Source of the DNA: Clostridium saudiense
GTDB lineage: Bacteria; Bacillota; Clostridia; Clostridiales; Clostridiaceae
Direction of reading: 5' to 3'
Length of the DNA stretch: 64,000 nt
Assembly (NCBI RefSeq): GCF_000577815.1
Contig: NZ_CBYM010000002.1
Coordinates: 1 to 64,000 of the forward strand
Made by a program: the position numbers and the translations under genes. How positions within the stretch are numbered: the first letter of the stretch is position 1; every line of letters begins with the position of its first letter. Below, in pieces: positions 44,029-53,755 of this stretch. Under the pieces are notes generated by a model. The model was given only the letters and a program-made list of their open reading frames with translations, was not told the origin of the DNA and made no database searches.

Positions 44029-44928
44029 TTATTCACCCTTCAAAATTTTTGCCCCATTTTTATCAATCATTAATTCTTTGATATCCCAATTAAAATTATT
44101 TTCTTTAATAAACTTTGAAATTTCATTTACAAAACTTAAATCATTTTTATCTACTATTGACATTAAAGTTGGACCTGCACCACTTAAAAAGCATGCAAAA
44201 GCTCCTAACTCTATGACCTTATTATAAATCTCATCAAAATTCTCGATAAGTCTGCTTCTATATTGTTCATGAATCCTGTCCTTAGTTGCTTCTCTTAATA
44301 AAGAATATTTCCCATTTGAAAATGCAGATATTAATAAGGCAGCCCTTCCTATATTATAAACACAATCTTTAAATGGAATTTCTTTAGGCAATATTGCCCT
44401 TGCTTTCTCTGTTAAAAGTTTAACCCTTGGAACTAATGCAATAAACTTAATACCTTCTTTAATTTCTATACAATTATATAATGGCTTATTACTCTCTGTC
44501 ATTACTGTAGAAACTAGTCCTCCAAAGATAGCTGGACACACATTATCTGGATGACCCTCAATATCAACTGCTAAACTTAATATTTCGTCTTTATTTATCT
44601 CTTTTCCCATTAATGCAAAAGCCCCTATTAATCCTGCTACTATACAACTTGAACTAGAACCTAACCCCCTAGATATTGGGATATCCTGTCTTATTATTTT
44701 AATCCCTAATCCTTTAAATTTAAAGTTATATTTATCAAAAACTTTTTTAATAGCCATATAAATTATGTTATCTTCATTTTGGAATTCTTCTTCAACACCT
44801 TCAAAAAACAATCCATTTTCATCTTTTAGTGAAAATTCATATTCATTATATATGCTTAAGGAGATTCCCAGCGAATCAAAACCTGGCCCCAAATTGGCTG
44901 ATGTCGCTGGTACTATTACCCTAATCAT
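44029..44928 (-). CDS. thrB: Homoserine kinase
   Basis: 299 aa GHMP kinase: PATSANLGPGFDSLGISL near the start, the ATP loop PISRGLGSSSS, and GAGPTLMSI near the end. It phosphorylates homoserine for ThrC. Its start overlaps thrC by 8 bp. Homoserine dehydrogenase is not in this unit. Confidence 0.95.
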   Translation of the reverse strand: MIRVIVPATSANLGPGFDSLGISLSIYNEYEFSLKDENGLFFEGVEEEFQNEDNIIYMAIKKVFDKYNFKFKGLGIKIIRQDIPISRGLGSSSSCIVAGLIGAFALMGKEINKDEILSLAVDIEGHPDNVCPAIFGGLVSTVMTESNKPLYNCIEIKEGIKFIALVPRVKLLTEKARAILPKEIPFKDCVYNIGRAALLISAFSNGKYSLLREATKDRIHEQYRSRLIENFDEIYNKVIELGAFACFLSGAGPTLMSIVDKNDLSFVNEISKFIKENNFNWDIKELMIDKNGAKILKGE

Positions 44929-46390
44929 TTTTACTCTCCTTTAAAAATTCAAGTAAAATATCTTTCATTTTTTCCTTATCACATACATTATTATGAAGAA
45001 TTTTTTTATTATTTAATCCTACTAGATTCTTAGGAATTTCAATATTAGTATACTCATTTAATAACTTTAATATTTCAAAATCATCTTTGTTACTAACATC
45101 TAATTCTAAGGCATTACAAATACTTCTTGGGAATTTATAAGGACTTGCAGTAGATGCTATCAATGCTTGTCTATTATCCCCAGTTTCTTTTCTATACTTA
45201 TTAAAAACTACATATCCAACTGCAGTATGTGTATCCATAAGGTATTTTTTATTATTATAAACATTCTTAATTGCTTCATACACTTCATCTGTATTTGCAT
45301 AATTTCCATAAAAATCACTTAAAAATGCTTTACTTTCACTTGAAATTGAATAAACTCCTTTTTCATTCAATTCATCCATAAGCTTTTTAGTTTTTTTAGC
45401 ATCTCTATTATTTGCTTCAAATATTAATCTTTCCAAATTTGAAGATACTAAAATATCCATTGATGGAGATTCTGTTAATATTAACTCTCTTCTTCTATCA
45501 TATAGCCCTGTATTTAAGAAATCTGTTAATACATTATTTTCATTAGATGAACATATTAACTTACCTATAGGTAGCCCCATTTTTTTACCATAATAAGCTG
45601 CTAATATGTTTCCGAAGTTTCCTGTTGGAACTACTATATTTATTTCATCGCCCTCTTTTATTTTTTGCTTATTGACTAAATCAAAGTAACCATAAAAGTA
45701 ATACACTATTTGTGGTACTAGCCTTCCAATATTAATTGAATTAGCTGAAGATAATAAAAAGCCCCTATTTTTTAATTCTTCTCTAAATTCAACATCCCCA
45801 AATATTTTCTTAACTCCACTTTGCGCGTTATCAAAATTGCCCCTAATTCCGATTACCTTAACGTTATTACCTTCTTGAGTTACCATTTGTTTTTCTTGAA
45901 TTGCACTTACGCCATTTTCTGGATAGTAAACCACAACTTTAAAACCATCAACATTACTAAATCCCTGTAATGCTGCTTTTCCTGTATCACCTGAAGTTGC
46001 AGTTAATATTACTATTTCTTCTTTAATATTATTTAATTTCTTTGCTTCCTTCATTATTTGTGGTAAAAAAAGAAGTGCTGCATCCTTAAAGGCAGATGTT
46101 GGTCCATGATACAACTCTAAAAAATCATTTTCTTCTCTTACTGAGAATTTACCATTATAAGCTCTGTCTATAGCCCCTTTTAAATTTTCTTCTCCTATGT
46201 CTCCAAAAAATTCTTTTATAACTTCATATGCTAGCTCAATATAAGAAAGCCCCATTTTCTTTTTTAGCCTGTCATATACCTCTGGAAATTCATTTGGAAC
46301 ATATAATCCACCATCATTCGCAATACCCTTTATAATTGCTTCCGAGGATGAAATTGCTCCCTCCTCTCCTCTTGTACTTATAAAATTCAT
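44921..46390 (-). CDS. thrC: Threonine synthase
   Basis: 489 aa PLP enzyme converting O-phosphohomoserine to threonine. The N-terminal STRGEEGAISSSEAIIKGIA, the PLP lysine in HGPTSAFKDAA and ATSGDTGKAAL glycine loop are typical. The MNFISTRG start follows GGGGGTGCAAAA; an in-frame extension upstream lacks a ribosome binding site. No T-box or other leader was recognised ahead of it. Confidence 0.95.
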   Translation of the reverse strand: MNFISTRGEEGAISSSEAIIKGIANDGGLYVPNEFPEVYDRLKKKMGLSYIELAYEVIKEFFGDIGEENLKGAIDRAYNGKFSVREENDFLELYHGPTSAFKDAALLFLPQIMKEAKKLNNIKEEIVILTATSGDTGKAALQGFSNVDGFKVVVYYPENGVSAIQEKQMVTQEGNNVKVIGIRGNFDNAQSGVKKIFGDVEFREELKNRGFLLSSANSINIGRLVPQIVYYFYGYFDLVNKQKIKEGDEINIVVPTGNFGNILAAYYGKKMGLPIGKLICSSNENNVLTDFLNTGLYDRRRELILTESPSMDILVSSNLERLIFEANNRDAKKTKKLMDELNEKGVYSISSESKAFLSDFYGNYANTDEVYEAIKNVYNNKKYLMDTHTAVGYVVFNKYRKETGDNRQALIASTASPYKFPRSICNALELDVSNKDDFEILKLLNEYTNIEIPKNLVGLNNKKILHNNVCDKEKMKDILLEFLKESKND

Positions 46391-46565
46391 TTTTGCACCC
46401 CCTACTTTTTTATTTATGTACTCACCCTTTATTTCCATTTTAAAGCAAGAATTACCATAAGAAAATTTTACCATGTATTCCTATGATGCACAACTGTTTT
46501 TTTCTTGTAAACATTTTAATTTTAATATTTTTTTCTTTTAATTTTAAGCTTCTACTTTTGAACAA

Positions 46566-46603
46566 AAATTTCCTGATTATAAAAACATATAATCAGGAAA
46601 TTT
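46566..46603. terminator. 15-bp hairpin terminator
   Basis: AAATTTCCTGATTAT and its complement (46566-46580, 46589-46603) followed by T-runs; ends the P-type ATPase transcript. Confidence 0.85.
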
Positions 46604-46613
46604 TTTGCTATTA

Positions 46614-49163
46614 TTATTTTTTAGACTTAATTAATAAATATACACTATTAATTAAGAAAATTACTCCTGAGAAGAATAATACCAATAACCATTGTCCTAA
46701 ATTTAATGCTACAGTATTAAAAATACTACTCAATAAAGGAATATATAATATACAACATATCATTGATATAGAAACTAATACAGCTCCTAATAAATATATA
46801 TTACTAAATATATTTATTTCAAATATTGAATGCCTTTCTGATCTACATTCAAATACATGTAAAAGTTGTGACATAACTAATGTACATAATGTAATAGTTC
46901 TACAAGTTGCTAAATCCATCCCGTAATATCTTCCTGACATAAATGATAATAAAGTACAAATACCAATTAGACATCCTCTTACTATTATTTTTTCCCAAAG
47001 TCCTCTAGCAAAAATACCTTCATTTTTATCTCTAGGTCTTTGTCTCATTATATCTTTATCAGGAGGGTCAACTCCTAACGCAATAGCTGGTAATCCATCT
47101 GTAGCTAAATTAACAAATAAAATTTGAATTGGAGTAAGTGGATTTGGTAAATAAAATAATGATGCCAAGAACATTGTTAAAACTTCACCTAAATTACATG
47201 ATAATAAATATCTTATAAACTTTCTTATATTATCATAAATTACTCTTCCTTCTTCAACTGCTGCAACAATAGTAGCAAAGTTATCATCTATTAATACCAT
47301 TGCTGCAGCTTCCTTAGTTACATCAGTACCTGATATACCCATAGCAACACCAATATCAGCTTCCTTTATGGCTGGAGCATCATTTACACCATCACCAGTC
47401 ATAGCAACAATATTATTATTCTTTTTAAATGCTCTAACAATTCTTAACTTATGATTAGGAGATACTCTAGCAAATACCCTTATTTTATTTACTCTCTTAA
47501 CCAATTCCTCATCAGACATTTTTTCTAATTCATCTCCAGTTATTGCTTGATCATCAGAATTACAAATATTAATACTTTTCGCTATAGCTAAAGCTGTATT
47601 TTTATGATCCCCTGTAATCATTATAGGTTGAATTCCTGCCATCTTACATTTTAAAACTGCATCTTTAACTTCTACTCTTGGTGGATCCATGCTACCTGCA
47701 ACACCTAAAAACACTAAATTACTTTCTACAGATTCACTTTTAACTATATGTTCTTCCTTATATGCAGCTGCTATACATCTTAATGCTCTATTAGACATAG
47801 CTTCTATATAGTTATATATTTGCTTTTTCTTTTGAGCTGTTAATGGCTTTATTTTACCGTTTTCTAATACAAAATTACATCTTTCTAATACCCTTTCTGG
47901 AGCTCCCTTCATGTAACAAGTTTCTTTTCCGTGCTCATTCATTATAACGGTCATCATCTTTCTTGTAGAATCAAAAGAAATCTCATAAACTCTCTTACTT
48001 TTTGTTACAAATTTTTCTAACTCTTTAGGGTCTTTATAAAATGCCTTTACCAAAGCTGTTTCTGTAGGATCTCCCATAACAGCCTTTTCAATATCTTTTA
48101 TTTCGTAATTATAATTTGCATCATTACAATAAATAAATGCCTCTTTTAATTTTTCACAATCATTAAGTTTTTCTTTATCTAATTCATATATTTTACCATT
48201 AGCTAATATTTCCTTAACAGTCATTTTATTTTGAGTCAATGTTCCTGTTTTATCTGAACAAATTACAGATGTACATCCTAACGTTTCAACTGCTGGTAAT
48301 TTTCTAACTAATGCATTTCTCTTTAACATCCTGCTAACACCTAATGCTAAGGCAACAGTAACTATTGCCGCTAATCCTTCTGGTATAGCTGCAACTGCTA
48401 ATGAAACTCCTAAAAGGAACATTTCTGTTATATCATTTCCCCTTATTATTCCTAAAACAGTAACTATTACGCATACTGCAATACACATTACAACTAGAAT
48501 TTTACCTAAAGAATCTAATCTTTCTCTTAGAGGTGATTTTTCTTCTTCTATATTATCTAAAAGGTTAGCTATTTTCCCCATTTCTGTCTTCATTCCAATA
48601 GCATCTACTATTATTAACCCTCTACCTTTTAGAACTATCGTCCCCATAAATCCTGCATTTTTCCCTTTAACTGTATCCTTTGAAATACCAACTGATTCGC
48701 CAGTTAATAATGATTCATCAACTACCATATTGGCTGCATCAATAAATGTTCCATCTGCTGGAATCCTATCACCGGCTTCCAATACAACTAAATCACCTAT
48801 TGTTAACTCTTTTGAATTAATAACTTTAATATTCCCATCTCTAATTACCTTACAGGTTGGCGCCGCCAACTCTTGAAGCGCTTCTAATGACTTTTCTGTC
48901 CTAAACTCCTGAACAAATCCTAATATTGCATTTACAATTACAATAATAAGTATTGTTACTGCATCGGCCTTGTCCCCTATAAATCCTGATATAATAGTTG
49001 CACCTATTAATACCCATACTAAGAAATCATTAAATTGAGATAAAAAAATTAAAATCGGTGACTTTTTCTTATTATGTTTAAGTTCATTTAACCCGTAAGT
49101 TTTAATTCTTTTTTCTGCTTCTCTAGTACTTAATCCCCTAGTAAATTCTTTTTCCTGTATCAC
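46614..49163 (-). CDS. P-type calcium-transporting ATPase
   Basis: 849 aa. LTGES, phosphorylation site CSDKTGTLTQNK, ITGDHKNTA and MTGDGVNDAPA are all present; PEGLAAIVT in helix 4 and the ten-helix layout match SERCA/LMCA-type Ca2+ pumps. It exports Ca2+ (possibly Mn2+) at the cost of ATP. Single gene; its start is divergent from the pyrophosphatase leader. Confidence 0.93.
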   Translation of the reverse strand: MIQEKEFTRGLSTREAEKRIKTYGLNELKHNKKKSPILIFLSQFNDFLVWVLIGATIISGFIGDKADAVTILIIVIVNAILGFVQEFRTEKSLEALQELAAPTCKVIRDGNIKVINSKELTIGDLVVLEAGDRIPADGTFIDAANMVVDESLLTGESVGISKDTVKGKNAGFMGTIVLKGRGLIIVDAIGMKTEMGKIANLLDNIEEEKSPLRERLDSLGKILVVMCIAVCVIVTVLGIIRGNDITEMFLLGVSLAVAAIPEGLAAIVTVALALGVSRMLKRNALVRKLPAVETLGCTSVICSDKTGTLTQNKMTVKEILANGKIYELDKEKLNDCEKLKEAFIYCNDANYNYEIKDIEKAVMGDPTETALVKAFYKDPKELEKFVTKSKRVYEISFDSTRKMMTVIMNEHGKETCYMKGAPERVLERCNFVLENGKIKPLTAQKKKQIYNYIEAMSNRALRCIAAAYKEEHIVKSESVESNLVFLGVAGSMDPPRVEVKDAVLKCKMAGIQPIMITGDHKNTALAIAKSINICNSDDQAITGDELEKMSDEELVKRVNKIRVFARVSPNHKLRIVRAFKKNNNIVAMTGDGVNDAPAIKEADIGVAMGISGTDVTKEAAAMVLIDDNFATIVAAVEEGRVIYDNIRKFIRYLLSCNLGEVLTMFLASLFYLPNPLTPIQILFVNLATDGLPAIALGVDPPDKDIMRQRPRDKNEGIFARGLWEKIIVRGCLIGICTLLSFMSGRYYGMDLATCRTITLCTLVMSQLLHVFECRSERHSIFEINIFSNIYLLGAVLVSISMICCILYIPLLSSIFNTVALNLGQWLLVLFFSGVIFLINSVYLLIKSKK

Positions 49164-49321
49164 CCTTTTTCCTCCTCTTTAAGAACTCTTGTATATATAT
49201 ATTAATGTTTATGTAATACTATGAATAATTAAGTAAAATTTATACTTTCTATACATAACATTTTTATTTACAAATTCCCCTTGGAAATATAGAATAGTAG
49301 TATGCGAAAATATGTAATAAA
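49164..49321. other. Divergent promoter region
   Basis: Holds the promoter of the plus-strand pyrophosphatase transcript (next entry) and the minus-strand promoter for the calcium ATPase. No gene seen. Confidence 0.5.
49267..49295 (+). promoter_or_regulatory. Promoter of the pyrophosphatase transcript
   Basis: TTTACA (49267-49272), 17-bp spacer, TAGAAT (49290-49295). Start of transcription would lie near 49302, giving a leader of about 185 nt. Confidence 0.6.
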
Positions 49322-49448
49322 CTGAATTCTTAGCTTAAGATGGAATTTTAACTTCATCTTAAGGTTAGAGTTCGTTATCTAGGGGTATGTACGTTATTAT
49401 ATTCCACCTGAAAAGGTAGGAGTGTTACAACGGCTAGCCATCAGATAA
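49322..49448 (+). ncRNA. Structured leader RNA, copy A (before ppaC)
   Basis: Begins CTGAATTCTTAGCTT. Hairpin 1: CTTAAGATG/CATCTTAAG (49334-49342, 49355-49363) with a TTTTAACTTC loop side. Then P1 TTATCT (49375-49380) pairs with AGATAA (49443-49448), enclosing P2 from CGTTATTA (49392 on) to GAGTGTTACAACG (49420-49432), tipped by ACCT-GAAA-AGGT. A second element with the same order lies at 53756-53899. I cannot assign it to a known riboswitch family. Confidence 0.6.
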
Positions 49449-49486
49449 AATCTTTTATACTTAAATATACTTAGGAGGCGTATTGC

Positions 49487-51124
49487 ATGAAAGATATAAT
49501 TTATGTAACTGGTCATAAGAATCCAGACTCAGACTCAATATGTGCAGCTTACGCATATGCTGAATTCAAAAACAAAATTGGTGACGTTGAAACTGTTGCT
49601 TGCAGACTAGGTAATCCTAATCAAGAAACTCAATATATATTAGATTACTTCAATGCTGAAGCTCCAAGACTTTTAAAAACTGTTAAATTAAAGGTGGAAG
49701 ACTTACAATTTGATAACATAAGTCCTGTATCTCCTGAAATCTCATTAAAAACAGCTTGGAGTATAATGAGAGATAAAAATATTAAAACTTTACCTGTAGC
49801 AGATGAAAATGATCATCTTTTAGGAGTACTAGCAGTATCTAATCTTACATCTTGTTATATGGATATCTGGGATAACAGAATCTTAGCTAAAAGTAATACA
49901 ACATTAGATAATATTATCGATACTTTATCTGCTAAAGTTTCTTACGTTAATGAAAAAGTAACTCACTTCCCTGGTAAAATAGTTGTTACAGCTATGCAAC
50001 CTGATACAATGTCTGGTCATATAGACGAAGGTGACATTGCTATAGTTGGTGATAGAGAAGAAGCTCAAGCAGCATTAATAAAACTTAATATTTCATTAAT
50101 GATTGTAACTGGTGGATATGCTCCATCTGAAAAAATAGTAAGCTTAGCTAAAGAACATGGAGTAACTATAATAGTAACTCAACATGATTCATTTACTGCT
50201 TCAAGACTTATAGTTCAAAGTATCCCTGTTGGATATGTTATGGTTAAAGAAAACATAGTTTCTTTCACAACTGATGATTTAGTTGATGATATAAAAGGAA
50301 TTATGACTGAAACTAGATTTAGAAGCTATCCTGTTTTAGATCAAAACGGAAGAGTTGTTGGTACTGTTTCTAGATACCACTTAATTTCTAACCACAAGAA
50401 AAAGGTTATTCAAGTTGACCACAACGAAAGAGGTCAATCTGTTGATGGATTAGAAGATGCAGAAGTTTTAGAAATCATCGACCACCACAGAGTTGCTGAT
50501 ATTCAAACAAACAATCCAATTTACTTTAGAAATGAACCAGTTGGAAGTACATCAACTATAGTTGCTAAATGCTTCTTTGAAAGTGGAATAAGACCTTCAA
50601 GAAAAGCTGCAGGACTTTTATGTGGTGCAATAATTTCTGATACATTATTATTCAGAAGTCCAACTTGTACTCCACAAGATCAATATATCTGTAAGAAGCT
50701 TGCTGAAATTGCTGATATAAACATTGAAGAATTTGCAAAAGAAATGTTTAAAGCTGGTACTTCATTAAAAGGTAAAACAGTTGAACAAATCTTCAACTCT
50801 GACTTCAAGCCATTTACTATCGAAGATACTAAAGTAGGTATAGCTCAAGTTAATACAATGGATATTGAAGGATTCATGCCTTTAAAAGAAGAAATGTTAA
50901 ACTACATGGATCAAAAAGCTAAAGAAGCTGGATTAGATATGGTTATGTTATTATTAACAGACATATTAAACGAAGGTTCTGAAATACTAGTTACTGGTAA
51001 TAAACCTGAAATAGTAGAAAAAGCTTTCAATGTTACATTAAAAGATAAGGGTGCATTCCTTCCAGGAGTTCTTTCAAGAAAGAAACAAGTTGTACCACCA
51101 ATAACTAATGCTATAACATCTTAA
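49487..51124 (+). CDS. ppaC: Manganese-dependent inorganic pyrophosphatase with CBS and DRTGG domains
   Basis: 545 aa: family II pyrophosphatase. DHH-type motifs GHKNPDSDSICAAYAYA and DHHRVADIQTN, SGSTSTI-like GSTSTIVAK. Between residues about 75 and 300 a CBS pair and a DRTGG domain are inserted, as in clostridial PPases where adenine nucleotides control activity. It hydrolyses PPi to drive biosynthesis. Preceded by the structured leader; strong AGGAGG site. Confidence 0.94.
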   Translation: MKDIIYVTGHKNPDSDSICAAYAYAEFKNKIGDVETVACRLGNPNQETQYILDYFNAEAPRLLKTVKLKVEDLQFDNISPVSPEISLKTAWSIMRDKNIKTLPVADENDHLLGVLAVSNLTSCYMDIWDNRILAKSNTTLDNIIDTLSAKVSYVNEKVTHFPGKIVVTAMQPDTMSGHIDEGDIAIVGDREEAQAALIKLNISLMIVTGGYAPSEKIVSLAKEHGVTIIVTQHDSFTASRLIVQSIPVGYVMVKENIVSFTTDDLVDDIKGIMTETRFRSYPVLDQNGRVVGTVSRYHLISNHKKKVIQVDHNERGQSVDGLEDAEVLEIIDHHRVADIQTNNPIYFRNEPVGSTSTIVAKCFFESGIRPSRKAAGLLCGAIISDTLLFRSPTCTPQDQYICKKLAEIADINIEEFAKEMFKAGTSLKGKTVEQIFNSDFKPFTIEDTKVGIAQVNTMDIEGFMPLKEEMLNYMDQKAKEAGLDMVMLLLTDILNEGSEILVTGNKPEIVEKAFNVTLKDKGAFLPGVLSRKKQVVPPITNAITS

Positions 51125-51153
51125 TTAACATAATTTTATATAGTTTAAATAAG

Positions 51154-51187
51154 AAATAAGGTGTATCTTAAAAGATACACCTTATTT
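51154..51187. terminator. 16-bp hairpin terminator
   Basis: Perfect 16-bp stem with GGTGTATCTT core (51154-51169, 51172-51187) and T-run; between ppaC and a convergent small gene. Confidence 0.92.
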
Positions 51188-51188
51188 T

Positions 51189-51359
51189 TTACTCATTATC
51201 AATTACAACACCTAATTTAGTTGAAATTATAGTATTAAGTTTATTTATTGAAAATGTTAATGTAAGTATTTGCTTTTCTAGCCTTATTAGTAAATATGCA
51301 CTAATAGCTACTGGAAACCCAACATTTGCAATTAAATTAATAAGTTCACTTATCTCCAT
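51189..51359 (-). CDS. YvrJ-family small membrane protein
   Basis: 56 aa: EISELINLIANVGFPVAIS then LLIRLEKQI is the YvrJ-family pattern, one membrane helix and a charged tail. The start is at MEISEL after GGGGGAGAGTTT; the frame extends upstream without a usable site. Similar proteins flank holin/wall genes; role unknown. Confidence 0.8.
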   Translation of the reverse strand: MEISELINLIANVGFPVAISAYLLIRLEKQILTLTFSINKLNTIISTKLGVVIDNE

Positions 51360-51519
51360 AAACTCTCCCCCTAAAATTTGATTACACTTAATATATATCC
51401 TGAAACTATTATTTTTTTGAAAAGCTTTATTATATTTTATAAAAAGTAAAACTATTCTCCGTGATATGAAGTATTTTTTCATTTATCATATAATATTTTT
51501 TCAATATTTATAAATGCTA

Positions 51520-51552
51520 AAATAGGAGTTTCAATAATCGAAGCTCCTATTT
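51520..51552 (-). terminator. Hairpin terminator overlapping a stop codon
   Basis: 13-bp stem AAATAGGAGTTTC with its complement (51520-51532, 51540-51552), one G-T pair; the right arm contains the stop codon of the YitT-like gene. Confidence 0.75.
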
Positions 51553-52206
51553 AAAGTTTAAAGTCTCTATTATACTTTTATGTTTTAAATCTGCTATATT
51601 TATTTTAAGTACCTTACACCACATTTGTACAAAATACCCTAATCCTAATGCTGTAATTATAGTTCCTAATCCAACACTTCCTCCTAAGATCCATCCTAAA
51701 ATTAAAGCTCCTATTTCAATACTTCCCCTTACTACCTTAACTGGTTTTTTAGTAATTTTAGTTAATGCTGTCATCAATCCATCTCTTGGTCCACATCCTG
51801 ATTCACAACTTAAATAAATACAAGTTCCAAGACCTAATAAAAGCATTCCAATTATAAGCATTATTATTCCTATAAATAAATTATGTACAACTGGTATTAA
51901 TTTACTCATCGTTATTAAATCTATAAATACTCCAATAAAAATTGTATTTAATATAGTTCCTATACCTATTTTTACCCCTAAAAATACACTAGCAATAACA
52001 ACAACTACTCCCACTACAATATTTGCTTGTCCCATTGTAATAGGAATTACATTGGTTATCCCTTTATGTAATACATCCCATGGTGATAGACCTAAGTTAG
52101 CATTTATCATAAATACTATTCCTAATGATGCTAGAAAAAATCCACCCATAAGCTTAAATAAAACAAACAAATACGTATTAACTTCTTTTTTTAAATTTAA
52201 TTCCAT
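51547..52206 (-). CDS. YitT/YczE-family membrane protein
   Basis: 219 aa, five helices, beginning GIVFMINANLGLSPWDVLHKGI, which is the family signature, and later CESGCGPRDGLMTAL. YitT/YczE proteins are conserved membrane proteins, possibly transporters, with no proven substrate. 29 bp downstream of the aminotransferase gene, same strand. Confidence 0.88.
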   Translation of the reverse strand: MELNLKKEVNTYLFVLFKLMGGFFLASLGIVFMINANLGLSPWDVLHKGITNVIPITMGQANIVVGVVVVIASVFLGVKIGIGTILNTIFIGVFIDLITMSKLIPVVHNLFIGIIMLIIGMLLLGLGTCIYLSCESGCGPRDGLMTALTKITKKPVKVVRGSIEIGALILGWILGGSVGLGTIITALGLGYFVQMWCKVLKINIADLKHKSIIETLNFK

Positions 52207-52235
52207 AGCCCCATCCCTCTTTTAATAAAAATGCC

Positions 52236-53033
52236 TTATCTCTTTCCTTCTAAAAGCTCATTATATGCTTTCATAAGCTTTCTCAAGGTGATATTATTCA
52301 CATCAAGTTTTATATTATTAACAAATGCTATTGGTAATATCTTAGGAGAAGTGCCCGAAATAAACATTGCATCTAACTTATCAATATCTTCTGACTTTAT
52401 ATCAACTTCTTCAAATTCTATTCCTATTTCTTTAGCAATATCTATTATTTTATCTCTTGTTATTCCCTTTAAAACAGCTTCTGCTTTTGCAGTAATAAGT
52501 TTTCCATCTTTAATAGCAAATATATTAGATTTACTACCTTCTGTTATTAATCCATTCCTATCAACTAATATTGCTTCAAAAGCATTTGATTTTTTTATTT
52601 CCTCTGTTACTTTTGCTCTAAAATTGTCATTTACTATTTTTGCATTTGGATTTTCTCTTTCTCCATAATAAAGAATAGTTTTTACACCTTCAGTATATAA
52701 TTCATTACTTGGATAAGAATGCTTTATATAATATATTTTTAAATTCTTTGAAGCAGTATTATAAGTGATTTTAATATTTCCTAATACATTATCATTCTTT
52801 TTAATAACCTCATTAACCTTTTTTTCTACATCTTCAGTGTTAAATGGAAATTCCATATTTATAAGTGCAAAAGATCTTTTCATTCTTTCAATATGATCTT
52901 TTAAAAACACAGCTTTTCCATTAATCACTCTAAGAACTTCATATATTATACTACCTTTTTCACTATCTTCATTAAATTCATTTACGTCTTCTATTTTTTC
53001 ATTATTTAAATAAAACTTATTTATAGCTTCCAT
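52236..53033 (-). CDS. Class IV aminotransferase
   Basis: 265 aa PLP fold-type IV (IlvE/PabC/D-amino-acid transaminase family). EGSKSNIFAIKDGKLITA, GITRDKIIDIA and the late SGTSPKILPI loop are typical. The PLP lysine lies in the VNDNFRAKV region. Whether it is 4-amino-4-deoxychorismate lyase or a branched-chain or D-amino-acid aminotransferase cannot be told here. Confidence 0.85.
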   Translation of the reverse strand: MEAINKFYLNNEKIEDVNEFNEDSEKGSIIYEVLRVINGKAVFLKDHIERMKRSFALINMEFPFNTEDVEKKVNEVIKKNDNVLGNIKITYNTASKNLKIYYIKHSYPSNELYTEGVKTILYYGERENPNAKIVNDNFRAKVTEEIKKSNAFEAILVDRNGLITEGSKSNIFAIKDGKLITAKAEAVLKGITRDKIIDIAKEIGIEFEEVDIKSEDIDKLDAMFISGTSPKILPIAFVNNIKLDVNNITLRKLMKAYNELLEGKR

Positions 53034-53062
53034 AAAAATTACACTTCCTTTGAAGATTTATA

Positions 53063-53701
53063 TTACTTCCATTTTAATATTTCAATTTCATGATGCTTCT
53101 TATAGTTTATTAAATATGGATTTCCAACTAAATCTAATAATGGCTTATCTGAAAGAGAATCTGAAAACATATATGAGTTTTTAAAGTCTGCTTTAATATT
53201 TTTTTCTTTTAAAACTTCATTTAGTCTCTTAACCTTTTCTTCTCCTTTGCAGTTGTTTCCATCCATTTTTCTTACAAATTTTCCACCTTCAAAAGCAAAT
53301 TTAGTACCTATTATTAAATCTACTTCCTTAATAGCATAAAATTCTTTAATATAAAATTCTGGCGATGCTGATATAAGAATTACCATGTACCCTTCATTTT
53401 TTAATTTCTTTATCATATCAACAGCATCTTTATAAAGTATACTACTTAATCTTTCATCATAAAATGATTTTGTAAGTTTTGCTAAGTCCTTTTCATCTAT
53501 ATTATCTATAAACTTTAAGAAACATTCCTTAACTCTTCTTTCATCATATACTTTTATACTATACATAAGCCCTGAATATAAAGCCCTTGGTAAAAATTTT
53601 ATGTTTTTAATATCCTTAGAAACAAGATATTTAAAAAACTCCATTAGTGTTTCTTTTCTTGTTATTGTATAATCTATATCAAATATCGCTAACTTTTCCA
53701 C
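53063..53701 (-). CDS. HAD-superfamily phosphatase (SerB-like, HAD-IB)
   Basis: 212 aa with GTG start after GGAGGATAAAC. Motif I DIDYT (with the catalytic Asp pair), motif II VILISASPEFY, and motif IV SDSLSDKPLLDLVG are in place. It likely dephosphorylates a small metabolite such as phosphoserine or a lipid-linked phosphate. Its 186-bp leader contains the second copy of the structured RNA. Confidence 0.88.
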   Translation of the reverse strand: MEKLAIFDIDYTITRKETLMEFFKYLVSKDIKNIKFLPRALYSGLMYSIKVYDERRVKECFLKFIDNIDEKDLAKLTKSFYDERLSSILYKDAVDMIKKLKNEGYMVILISASPEFYIKEFYAIKEVDLIIGTKFAFEGGKFVRKMDGNNCKGEEKVKRLNEVLKEKNIKADFKNSYMFSDSLSDKPLLDLVGNPYLINYKKHHEIEILKWK

Positions 53702-53724
53702 GTTTATCCTCCATCATATATGAA

Positions 53725-53753
53725 GGGCTGAGCATTTAAACCTGCTACAGCCC
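53725..53753 (-). promoter_or_regulatory. Strong hairpin in the HAD phosphatase leader
   Basis: GGGCTG-T-AGCA pairs with TGCT-CAGCCC on the minus strand. It is GC-rich compared with its surroundings, lies just before the ribosome binding site and has no T-run. It could control ribosome access or act as an RNA-processing point. Confidence 0.5.
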
Positions 53754-53755
53754 CA

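Noticed and set aside
46391..46480. T-box or other leader for threonine genes
   Set aside because: Only about 90 bp separate thrC from the neighbouring terminator region, and no specifier or antiterminator pattern was seen.
46483..46926. Open frame on the plus strand encoding 147 residues
   Set aside because: It is a mirror of the P-type ATPase C-terminal helices; it has no ribosome binding site and hydrophobic content from the antisense of membrane helices.
49322..49448. Fluoride, guanidine-I, yybP-ykoY, T-box or M-box riboswitch before ppaC
   Set aside because: Core bases of these families are missing by eye, for example GNGAUGG for fluoride and AGGGUGGNACCGCG for T-box. Left as an unassigned structured leader.
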